A stretch of 14,399 nucleotides of DNA from Competibacteraceae bacterium UBA3908 (GTDB taxonomy: Bacteria; Pseudomonadota; Gammaproteobacteria; Competibacterales; Competibacteraceae): assembly GCA_002391525.1 (NCBI GenBank), contig DGFE01000150.1:528-14926 (forward strand), in the 5' to 3' direction. Positions 1-6,381 of the stretch are shown in pieces; within the stretch, counting starts at the first letter, position 1; every line of letters begins with the position of its first letter. The translations under genes were made by a program, and so were the position numbers. The notes beneath the pieces are model-generated. The model did not search any database, was not told the origin of the DNA, and was given only the letters and a program-made list of their open reading frames with translations.

Positions 1-815
1 TCGGCGATAGCACGCGCGAACACGGCGTCGAGCGCATGCCGGTCGCGGCCAGCGTCACTGGCGGCAATATACTGAGCGTGGGTTGCGGAGCGGCTATGAA
101 ACAGCACCGTACCAGCGATGGCTGTCCCTTTATCGAATGCTACGAGGACCTCGATGTTATCGGGGAAACGCCGCGCAAGTATTTGTATTTCTTCAAATGT
201 GTGGACTGGATGAACGCGATAACGTTCGGCGAGTGTCGTCTCCAGCACCGGCCAAAACGCTTCAAGTGCCTTTTCGCCCCGGACGAAATCAAGCCCGGCC
301 CGCTCTGCCCGGCGTGCTGCACGGCGACGACGAGCGCTTGGTATTCCGGGAAATCTTAAATCGATGACAGCGGTAAGATCACGCCGGTACACTCGTGCGC
401 CCAAGCGGAATAACGCGTAGAGATCGTCCTGATGCGACCCAGCGTGATAAATCACCGGCACCGCTTTGTAGCGGAGTAGACGAAAACCGGTTTCAGCGTA
501 ATGTCGGGTGACAACGGCCAGCGCCTCGAGTACAGCTTCCCCGCGCAACAAGCCATCATGTACTAGCCCGCCGTAAGTAACGCCGGGATGGCTTACCACA
601 CAGCTTGCGTCGCTTGGATCGACCGCGGCCGGGAATACGCCATGTAACCCGCTCGCAGTATCAGCAAGCAGCAGCGAGCAGTCGCTGAAGCGCGCCCCGT
701 GATAGGAGAGAAAACGCCGTGTGTGCAACAGCGTCGCCATCGGCGCACGAGCGCATAACTCGTCCCAGACCCCAGCATCCCGTTCGGGTTGAAACAGACG
801 CGCGCGCAGATTCAT
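1..815 (-). CDS. GNAT/FemAB-like acyltransferase (3' end beyond the window)
   Basis: Reading the minus strand from the ATG at 815 gives 271 codons without a stop, running off the left edge, so the C-terminus (perhaps about 70 residues) is missing. The protein shows LLHTRRFLSYHG at 29-40, VVSHPGVTYGGLVHDG at 73-88, RYKAVPVIYH at 115-124, DLYALFRLGARVYRRDL at 131-147, FWPVLETTL at 187-195 and THAQYIAAS at 245-253. I recognise this pattern from GNAT-type acyltransferases (Acetyltransf_6/FemAB-like) that often sit in surface-polysaccharide clusters and acylate amino sugars or amino acids. The exact substrate is unknown. The start follows the upstream gene's stop by 5 nt, with a GAGG about 10 nt before it. 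The last gene visible in a four-gene operon. Confidence 0.75.
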   Translation of the reverse strand, partial: MNLRARLFQPERDAGVWDELCARAPMATLLHTRRFLSYHGARFSDCSLLLADTASGLHGVFPAAVDPSDASCVVSHPGVTYGGLVHDGLLRGEAVLEALAVVTRHYAETGFRLLRYKAVPVIYHAGSHQDDLYALFRLGARVYRRDLTAVIDLRFPGIPSARRRRAARRAERAGLDFVRGEKALEAFWPVLETTLAERYRVHPVHTFEEIQILARRFPDNIEVLVAFDKGTAIAGTVLFHSRSATHAQYIAASDAGRDRHALDAVFARAIA

Positions 816-820
816 AGCAT

Positions 821-1738
821 TCAATCCTCACGCACGGCCAAACCGAACCCGGTACCGCCGAAGTCGTTGCCGTTATAGAGCAACCAAACTCGGTCGGCAG
901 ACTCAAACTCGGCCGCATAGGCAATGGCTTGGCTATCCCAATCACCCGGAGCGCCAACATCGAGTCCCAAATCATCGTCGCGCCGCTGCCAGGTCAAGCC
1001 GTCGAAAGATACAGCATAGCCCAACCGGTATGCTGCAAATTGTGTTTTACGGATAGAATAATGCATTTTGTAGCCGTTTTCGGTTTTCAGCACGTATGGC
1101 CGACCGAAGGCGTGCTCGCCGTTGCCGGGTGCGAGTACAGTAGTGCCACGCTCGGGCCAATTCATACCATCTTGTGATTCGATATAGCGCAATTCATAAG
1201 TTGGCTCATATTTGCCGGCGACCTCACGCCACCCCTCACCGGCGGCGTACCACATGCGAAACCGTCCTTGCTCTGCAATAACCCATGGTCCACCGCGTAT
1301 ATGTAGCTCCTCACTGCTTCGTTCAAGCACAGGAGTGCGACGTACACGGATAAAACGCTCACCACCGTTAACACTTACCGCCAATCCAGTCAGCAGACGG
1401 TAGCGAATACGTCGACCCAGTTCAAAACCGACGTAGTACATATATAGACGCCCGTCGACAGGTACCACGCAAGTAGCCATCACACCACTTTCGTCAAAAG
1501 CCCCAGGCTCACCAACGTCAAGGACTGGTGACTCGGCAACTCGTAATATCCGAGTTAGATCATGAGCATCTAAATCCACATAGCCGACTCGGCCAACATT
1601 TTCGGCGTCTCGTATTGACAGGTAGACGCGAACCACCTCTGGACTAAGTTGCAAAGGTGTCGGTGTAGTCGCATGGCTCAATGCCCACGGCAGGCTCCCA
1701 TCCGGTCGCCAGACCACACCGAGTTTGCGCCAGCGCAT
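821..1738 (-). CDS. Five-bladed beta-propeller glycosidase-like protein (GH43/GH32-like fold)
   Basis: A 305-residue protein without signal peptide or membrane segment. Repeated blade-like stretches are visible: GRLYMYYVGFELG (about 96-108), GRFRMWYAAGEGW (about 157-169), NGYKMHYSIRKT (about 220-231) and DRVWLLYNGNDFGGTGFGLAV near the C-terminus. The aromatic-rich [MW]YY/WY pattern with intervening SxNGGxxF/SxDGxxW turns is typical of the five-bladed propeller shared by GH43/GH32/GH68 and by many uncharacterised proteins in lipopolysaccharide and exopolysaccharide loci. I cannot identify a complete catalytic acid triad, so it may bind or transfer sugar rather than hydrolyse. Spacing is 5 nt from the upstream acyltransferase stop and 5 nt to the downstream acyltransferase start, so it is almost certainly co-transcribed. 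A GGAG lies about 9 nt before the ATG. Confidence 0.7.
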   Translation of the reverse strand: MRWRKLGVVWRPDGSLPWALSHATTPTPLQLSPEVVRVYLSIRDAENVGRVGYVDLDAHDLTRILRVAESPVLDVGEPGAFDESGVMATCVVPVDGRLYMYYVGFELGRRIRYRLLTGLAVSVNGGERFIRVRRTPVLERSSEELHIRGGPWVIAEQGRFRMWYAAGEGWREVAGKYEPTYELRYIESQDGMNWPERGTTVLAPGNGEHAFGRPYVLKTENGYKMHYSIRKTQFAAYRLGYAVSFDGLTWQRRDDDLGLDVGAPGDWDSQAIAYAAEFESADRVWLLYNGNDFGGTGFGLAVRED

Positions 1739-1743
1739 GATTG

Positions 1744-2418
1744 CTACTCCGCCACTTTGAAAAACTTGAGGGAAGAGACCACTGCCGGTTCGGACGGCGA
1801 TGCCTTGTACAGTAAACCCGAACCAGCCGAACGGCCGATGATCACACCTGGACTGACCCAGTTATCCTCACCTAGATTGACATTGTTAAACAACGTGCAG
1901 TTAACACCCAAAAAACTCCGTGCACCGATCTCGCAAAAGCCGGAGATCACCACGTGCGAGGACACAAATACATAATCGCCGATACGCGAATGATGACCAA
2001 TGTGATTGCCACTCCACAGTACCACACCGTCGCCCAGTGTGACGAAAGGTTGTATGGTGTTATCTTCAAAAATAAATACATGCTCGCCGAGGCGCACATT
2101 GCGCCAGATGAAAGCGTTAGAACTGATATAACTCGCCAATGGATAGCCCTTGGCTTTGGCTTGCGCCATAAGCCGTGCGCGAACACGGTTCATCTGCCCA
2201 TAGGTAACGGCGACATGTACCACATGCTCGGTTGGGGCAAAATGCTGCTCCAGAGTTTCAAACGATACCACCGGCAGGCCGAATAATTCCGTGCGTTTCA
2301 GGTAAGCTGATTCGACCGCGAAAGCAACAACTTCATAATCGGAATCGTGGGTAAAATATTCATAGGCAATTTCAGCGAAAGCGCTATCGCCGACCAGTAT
2401 TAACTTTCGTGGTTGCAT
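1744..2418 (-). CDS. NeuD/PglD-type sugar O-/N-acyltransferase (left-handed beta-helix)
   Basis: A 224-residue protein. Residues about 6-22 (LILVGDSAFAEIAYEYF) form the short Rossmann-like sugar-nucleotide-binding N-terminus of the PglD/NeuD family. From about residue 95 the hexapeptide-repeat left-handed beta-helix begins (IWRNVRLGEHVFIFEDNTIQ and onward). NHIGHHSRIGDYVFVSSHVVISG carries the candidate catalytic His. Family members transfer an acyl group from acyl-CoA to an amino or hydroxyl group of a sugar or sugar nucleotide. An in-frame ATG lies 15 nt upstream at 2433, but a perfect AAGGAGGT at 2423-2430 falls just before the ATG at 2418, so 2418 is chosen. The upstream methyltransferase stop lies inside that ribosome-binding site, indicating translational coupling. 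Sugar substrate not predictable. Confidence 0.83.
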   Translation of the reverse strand: MQPRKLILVGDSAFAEIAYEYFTHDSDYEVVAFAVESAYLKRTELFGLPVVSFETLEQHFAPTEHVVHVAVTYGQMNRVRARLMAQAKAKGYPLASYISSNAFIWRNVRLGEHVFIFEDNTIQPFVTLGDGVVLWSGNHIGHHSRIGDYVFVSSHVVISGFCEIGARSFLGVNCTLFNNVNLGEDNWVSPGVIIGRSAGSGLLYKASPSEPAVVSSLKFFKVAE

Positions 2419-2422
2419 GGCC

Positions 2423-2430
2423 ACCTCCTT
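2423..2430 (-). promoter_or_regulatory. Perfect Shine-Dalgarno AAGGAGGT deciding the acyltransferase start
   Basis: The minus strand reads AAGGAGGT five or so nucleotides before the ATG at 2418. The upstream methyltransferase stop codon (2430-2432) touches it. This supports the 2418 start over the in-frame ATG at 2433, whose own codons would make up the ribosome-binding site. Confidence 0.8.
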
Positions 2431-3194
2431 CATGGGTGGGTGATAAGCAAATCCTCACGCCGGTTCGCCATCGGCAGTGTCGGCGGTTGTGGCATCAGAT
2501 AGGCATCAAAACCGGCAGCGCGGGCGCGAGCGACAAGCCCAAGCAATACTGCGTCGTCGATCAAGCCAGGCTCCGGCACGCTGTAGTGCACTTGCGGTGG
2601 TTCATCGACACCCATGAATGCACGGTGAAAAGTTTCTCCGGCCACAGTCGACAAGAAGCGCTTGCGTTTGGAAACGTTCGGAATATCGCCCAGAAGCATT
2701 GCACCGCCGGGAGCGAGTAAAGACAATGCCTGATCAAGAAAGGCCCAGATGTTACCCTCGGCGAAAACATACTGCAGTACGCTATAAGCGATCAGCACAT
2801 CCAGCATACCAGCGTGCCGCGAACACCAATCAATACAACCCTCGGGAAAACGTGCCGCCAGCTTCTCAACTCCCTGATCCGGTAACTGCGCTAACATTGG
2901 AGCCGAATCGATCCAGATCAAACGTTGGTCAAGATGTAAAGCACGGTCATGAAAGCGTCTTGGCAGTTCGCTACAACCGGGACCGACATCGGCAATGGTT
3001 ACACCCGACCGAGTTAGCGCCGGTAGTTTGACGCATAAGTCGGCGTAGATGGCATCAACAAAACCATCTCGATATCGATCTGGAAAACCGATTTTCTCAT
3101 TAGGGCTTAGACTCTGGTCATTCGCCATGTGAGCGAAATCTTCGAAGCCGATCCCGTCAAAGCGGCGGTCGGATAGATCGTGCTTTATGAGCAT
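2430..3194 (-). CDS. Class I SAM-dependent methyltransferase
   Basis: A 254-residue soluble protein. The glycine-rich SAM-binding motif I is seen as IADVGPGC (about residues 67-74), an acidic residue ends the second strand in RLIWIDSAPM, and a post-motif LDVLIAYSVLQYVF follows, then LLAPGGAMLLGDIPN in motif III position. The family transfers a methyl group from S-adenosylmethionine. Here the context (O-acyltransferase, glycosidase-like protein, GNAT) suggests the acceptor is a surface sugar or a glycan precursor, which is inference. It is the first recognisable gene of the minus-strand operon. Its ribosome-binding site is weak: GAGG lies almost against the ATG. An upstream 45-codon ORF overlaps its start. 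Confidence 0.78.
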   Translation of the reverse strand: MLIKHDLSDRRFDGIGFEDFAHMANDQSLSPNEKIGFPDRYRDGFVDAIYADLCVKLPALTRSGVTIADVGPGCSELPRRFHDRALHLDQRLIWIDSAPMLAQLPDQGVEKLAARFPEGCIDWCSRHAGMLDVLIAYSVLQYVFAEGNIWAFLDQALSLLAPGGAMLLGDIPNVSKRKRFLSTVAGETFHRAFMGVDEPPQVHYSVPEPGLIDDAVLLGLVARARAAGFDAYLMPQPPTLPMANRREDLLITHP

Positions 3195-3322
3195 ACCTCG
3201 TTTTTCCCAATTAGATCTTTTGCCAGATCAACTGCTTTTCGGCTTTGGTCATTTCTTATCAAATGGATAAAAAATTTAGTTGATTCCAGTAACATGGAAT
3301 TTATTAGCATATTGCGGACCAT
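3185..3322 (-). CDS. Possible small ORF overlapping the methyltransferase start
   Basis: The minus strand from the ATG at 3322 reads 45 codons to a TAA at 3185-3187, overlapping the methyltransferase start by 10 nt. The product begins MVRNMLINSMLLESTK and continues with an amphipathic-looking stretch (FFIHLIRN...KAVDLAKDLI). I do not recognise it. The overlap would fit a translationally coupled leader peptide or the tail of a decayed gene. It is AT-rich, short and has only a loose AGAG upstream, so chance is a serious alternative. Confidence 0.25.
   Translation of the reverse strand: MVRNMLINSMLLESTKFFIHLIRNDQSRKAVDLAKDLIGKNEVCS
3283..3300. promoter_or_regulatory. Inverted repeat in the operon leader
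   Basis: ATTCCA, a 6-nt spacer (GTAACA), then TGGAAT: a perfect 6-bp dyad about 90 nt upstream of the methyltransferase start in AT-rich DNA. It could be a regulator site, but it also lies inside the small ORF and such dyads occur by chance. Confidence 0.2.
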
Positions 3323-3568
3323 GGTTTGTAAGTCTCTAAATTTTAAAGTTATTTAATTCAACGGGTCTCACTACCGACACCTTCGAAAAGTATCTGTCGA
3401 AATTTTGACGCTTTGGAAGGGCTGGAAACCTGTCAATAGCCAAATTCATGATGGCGTACCCTCTACACGGTTTTCCGGGTAGTGATTCAAAATTGAACGA
3501 TTTAAACTAGAGTGGTTGGTTTTCACCGGTGAGGTTGGCGGTGGTCACGGTCACATCGAGCTGCCCGT
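3323..3568. other. Gene-free AT-rich spacer
   Basis: No reading frame on either strand shows recognisable protein features, and no convincing sigma-70 promoter or T-run hairpin was found. It probably holds the promoter of the minus-strand sugar operon and lost sequence from the decayed genes next to it. Confidence 0.4.
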
Positions 3569-3709
3569 ATCGTGGGAGCGAGCGATTGGTCAAGCGGACG
3601 GGTATCCGAAGTGCTGAATCGTAGGAGACCTCTGAGCCTGCGCATGGCGAAACGCTTGCACGATGGCCTCCGCATTCCCTATGAGAGCCTGTTAAGCGGG
3701 GTCGCGTGA
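3569..3709 (+). pseudogene. C-terminal remnant of a HigA-like XRE antitoxin
   Basis: The plus-strand frame ending in TGA at 3707-3709 reads a helix-turn-helix tail, GRVSEVLNRRRPLSLRMAKR then LHDGLRIPYESLLSGVA. I recognise this as the C-terminal half of the HigA-type antitoxin (consensus from memory: RVSEVLNxxRPLSLxMxRxLHxxLGIPxExLI). The N-terminal half is gone: upstream the frame lacks family residues and meets a stop at 3530-3532, and there is no plausible start or ribosome-binding site. No HigB-like toxin gene is visible beside it. The intact proteins are DNA-binding antitoxins and autorepressors. This copy should be non-functional. Boundaries mark recognisable homology, with the first few residues uncertain. 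Confidence 0.6.
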
Positions 3710-3758
3710 GTGCTCGTTCATCGAATCCTTTCCGAAACGCCGGCTCTCCCCAATGGCT

Positions 3759-3845
3759 GCCGTCCGCCGCGAACGCCTCTTCCAGGCTGTCAGCATCCAG
3801 CACCCGTAGCGCCCAGGTTTCCAACTGGGCGGGCTCCGCATTGAT
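3759..3845 (-). pseudogene. C-terminal remnant of a DUF4351/Rpn-type protein
   Basis: A minus-strand frame reads INAEPAQ followed by LETWALRVLDADSLEEAF, which matches my memory of the end of the DUF4351 domain found at the C-terminus of Rpn-like PD-(D/E)XK nuclease/transposase proteins (..QLExWxxRVLDAxSLExVF). An in-frame TGA (3846-3848) lies directly before it, and the following residues up to 3507 show no family character, so only about 25 codons survive. It lies between the HigA remnant and the c-di-GMP gene. Identification is from a short motif and is moderate at best. Confidence 0.45.
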
Positions 3846-3879
3846 TCAGCCGGGATTCCACCCACTTCGGTAACGGCGC

Positions 3880-6360
3880 TCACTCCGCTGGTGGCGCCGC
3901 CGCCGTTGCCCTGGCCCGATCCCGCACCAGCAACTTGTGGAATTCGTGCAGCGGCTGCGGTCGGCCAAAGTAATACCCCTGACCTTCGTCGCAGCCGTGC
4001 GCGCGCAGGAATGCCTCATGCTCGACGGTCTCCACCCCCTCGGCCACCACCGCCAGCCCCAAGCCATGCGCCAGGGTGACAATCGCATCCACGATGGCGG
4101 CGTTGCTGTCGCTGGTCGGGAGGTCGGTGACGAAGGAGCGGTCGATCTTGAGCACGTCCACGGGAAACCGCTGCAAGTAGCCCAGCGACGAATAGCCGGT
4201 GCCGAAATCGTCGATGGCGAGCCGCACGCCCATCGTCTTGAACGCTCTCAGCGCCGCCAGATTGTCATCGGTGTGATGCATCAAAATGCTTTCGGTCAAC
4301 TCCAGTTCCAGGCAGGCCGGCTCGAAGCCGGTTTCCGCCAGCAAGCCACGCACCAGGCCGGTCAGATCGCTCTGCCGAAATTGACGGGCCGACAAGTTGA
4401 CCGCCACCCGCAGTCCGGGCCAGCCGTTTCGATGCAGTTGGCCGATATCACGAACGGCGGCGCGCAACACCCATTCGCCCAGCGACAGCACCAGCCCGCT
4501 GTCCTCGGCGATTGGAATGAACCGGGCCGGCGGCAGCAAACCGAGTTCCGGGTGATTCCAGCGGACCAGCGCTTCGGCGCCGGTGATGGCGCTGGCGTGA
4601 AAATCCCATTTGGGCTGGTAGTACAATTCCAGTTGTTGCCGCTCCACGGCGTGGCGCAGGCTGTTTTCCAGGCTGAGCCGTTCGCGGGCAAGCATCGTGG
4701 CGCCGGACAGATAGAGCTGATAACTGTTCCGCCCCATGTCCTTGGCCCGGTACAGAGCGGAGTCGGCGTTTCTCAGCAGGGTTTCGCCGCTGCGGCCATC
4801 GCGCGGACACACACTGATGCCGACGCTGCAACTGATGTGCAGTTCGTGGTCGTTCAACCGATAAGGCTCGGCCATCGTCTCCAGAACCCGCTGCGCGATT
4901 CGCGCGGCCTCGTCGCTGGAGGCCAGATCGGGCAGCAAAATGGCGAATTCGTCGCCCCCCTGTCGGGACAGGGTGTCGCATTCACGCATGCATTCCTGCA
5001 GCCGCGCCGCCACTTCCCGCAGCAACCGGTCGCCGACCGTGTGGCCCAGGGTATCGTTGATCCGCTTGAAATGATCGAGATCCACCAACAAGACGGCCAC
5101 CTGCGCATGGTCGCGGACGGCCCGCAACACCGCCTGCTGCAAGCGGTCCCCCAGCAGAACCCGGTTGGGCAGGCCGGTCAGCGCATCGTAGTGAGCGAGT
5201 TGCTGGATCTGCTCTTCCGCCTGTTTGCGTTCGGTGATGTCCTGCACCACGGTCACGAAATAATCCACGATGCCGTTTGGCCGGCGCACGCAGCGGCTTG
5301 AAACGCTGGCGTAAAGCACGCTGCCATCCTGGCGCAGGAAGCGCTTGTCGAGCGAATAGCCTTCGATCCGCCGATTCATCACCCGGTCGAACTGGGCGAT
5401 TTCGGCGGCCAGATCGTCGGGATAGGTCAATTCGGCCCAACTCAGCCGGAGCAGTTGGGCCCGCCGGTAACCGAGCATCTCGCACAGGCGGTCATTGACT
5501 TCCCACCAGCGTTTGTCGGGTCCGGTCAGGGCGATGCCGACCAGCGGCAGTTCAAAATAGCCGCGGAAGTGGGCCTCGCTGGCGCGCAGGGTCTCCTCGG
5601 TCTTCTTGAGATCGGCGATATCGGTATTGGCGCCCAGGTAATAGGCGATGCGCCCGGCGCGATCCCGCAGCGGCACGGCGCGGGTATTCAGCCAGGTCGC
5701 CCGGCCCGAGGGACTCCGAAACCGGTGATCGGCGACAAACTCGCTGCTCTCCGCGACGGCTTTCCGCCAGGCTTTCAGCACCTGATCGCGGTCGTCGGGA
5801 TGCACGGCTTGCAACCATGGCAATCCAGCCGCCTGTTCGGCGGTCAGGCCGGCCTGTTGGCACCAGCGGTCGTTGACATAACGGCACTCGCCCTCCAGAT
5901 CGGCCATGAAGACGCCGACCGGAAGCTGTTGGGTCAGGCTTCGGAAGCGCTGTTCGTTGTCGCGCAGGGTTTCCAGACTTCGCCGCTGGCGCTCGAACTC
6001 CGCCCCCAGTTCCCGCTGGCGGCCGTTCAACGCGGCGGTATGTTCCCGGAGCTCGTCCCGCTCCGCGATCAGTCGGCGGCGCTGGCCGAACAGCACGACG
6101 ATGGGGGCTCCGATCAGCCCCAGCAGCAACAGCCCGCCGCCGATCCAGAATACCAGCCGAAGCTGATCGGCGCCGTTGGCGGGGCTGGCCGACACGGCCA
6201 TCGGATCGGCGGCGAGTACCGGCGGCCATCCGCAACCGAGCAACGCCAGCAGCATCGCCAGCGTTCGGATCGCGCCGACACCTCTCCACCCCGCTTTCAC
6301 GGCCATCGCCGGCCAAGCCCCGGCATGGCCGGTCGTTCCATCCGCATCCCCCCGACTCAT
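3880..6360 (-). CDS. Membrane PAS-PAS-GGDEF-EAL cyclic-di-GMP enzyme
   Basis: An 826-residue protein. Hydrophobic stretches at about 31-51 (signal-like or anchor, with an LLGC that could be a lipobox) and about 69-92 place the rest in the cytoplasm. A coiled coil follows at 93-137, PAS domains at about 138-255 and 264-378 (each ending in a DIxxxK-type linker), GGDEF at about 385-550 and EAL at about 560-815. The diguanylate cyclase signature GGDEF is intact at 468-472, with an RxxD inhibitory site (RECD, 459-462) five residues before it. The EAL half keeps EAL (596-598), NLSARQF, ELTES, DDFGTGYSSL, KIDRSF, AEGVET and QGYYFGRP, so all usual phosphodiesterase metal and substrate residues appear present. 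It could therefore make or degrade c-di-GMP depending on PAS input. Starts with GGGAGGAA eight or so nt before the ATG, 21 nt after the rep stop, suggesting co-transcription. Confidence 0.95.
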   Translation of the reverse strand: MSRGDADGTTGHAGAWPAMAVKAGWRGVGAIRTLAMLLALLGCGWPPVLAADPMAVSASPANGADQLRLVFWIGGGLLLLGLIGAPIVVLFGQRRRLIAERDELREHTAALNGRQRELGAEFERQRRSLETLRDNEQRFRSLTQQLPVGVFMADLEGECRYVNDRWCQQAGLTAEQAAGLPWLQAVHPDDRDQVLKAWRKAVAESSEFVADHRFRSPSGRATWLNTRAVPLRDRAGRIAYYLGANTDIADLKKTEETLRASEAHFRGYFELPLVGIALTGPDKRWWEVNDRLCEMLGYRRAQLLRLSWAELTYPDDLAAEIAQFDRVMNRRIEGYSLDKRFLRQDGSVLYASVSSRCVRRPNGIVDYFVTVVQDITERKQAEEQIQQLAHYDALTGLPNRVLLGDRLQQAVLRAVRDHAQVAVLLVDLDHFKRINDTLGHTVGDRLLREVAARLQECMRECDTLSRQGGDEFAILLPDLASSDEAARIAQRVLETMAEPYRLNDHELHISCSVGISVCPRDGRSGETLLRNADSALYRAKDMGRNSYQLYLSGATMLARERLSLENSLRHAVERQQLELYYQPKWDFHASAITGAEALVRWNHPELGLLPPARFIPIAEDSGLVLSLGEWVLRAAVRDIGQLHRNGWPGLRVAVNLSARQFRQSDLTGLVRGLLAETGFEPACLELELTESILMHHTDDNLAALRAFKTMGVRLAIDDFGTGYSSLGYLQRFPVDVLKIDRSFVTDLPTSDSNAAIVDAIVTLAHGLGLAVVAEGVETVEHEAFLRAHGCDEGQGYYFGRPQPLHEFHKLLVRDRARATAAAPPAE

Positions 6361-6381
6361 CCGTTCCTCCCAAACAGAACG

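Noticed and set aside
140..322. Small minus-strand frame of 60 codons at the left edge
   Set aside because: It is in a different frame from the acyltransferase that covers this whole stretch with clear family motifs.
3937..5301. Long plus-strand open frame (454 codons) opposite the GGDEF-EAL gene
   Set aside because: It lies antisense to a protein with intact PAS, GGDEF and EAL motifs, has no family features, and is explained by GC-rich codon structure.
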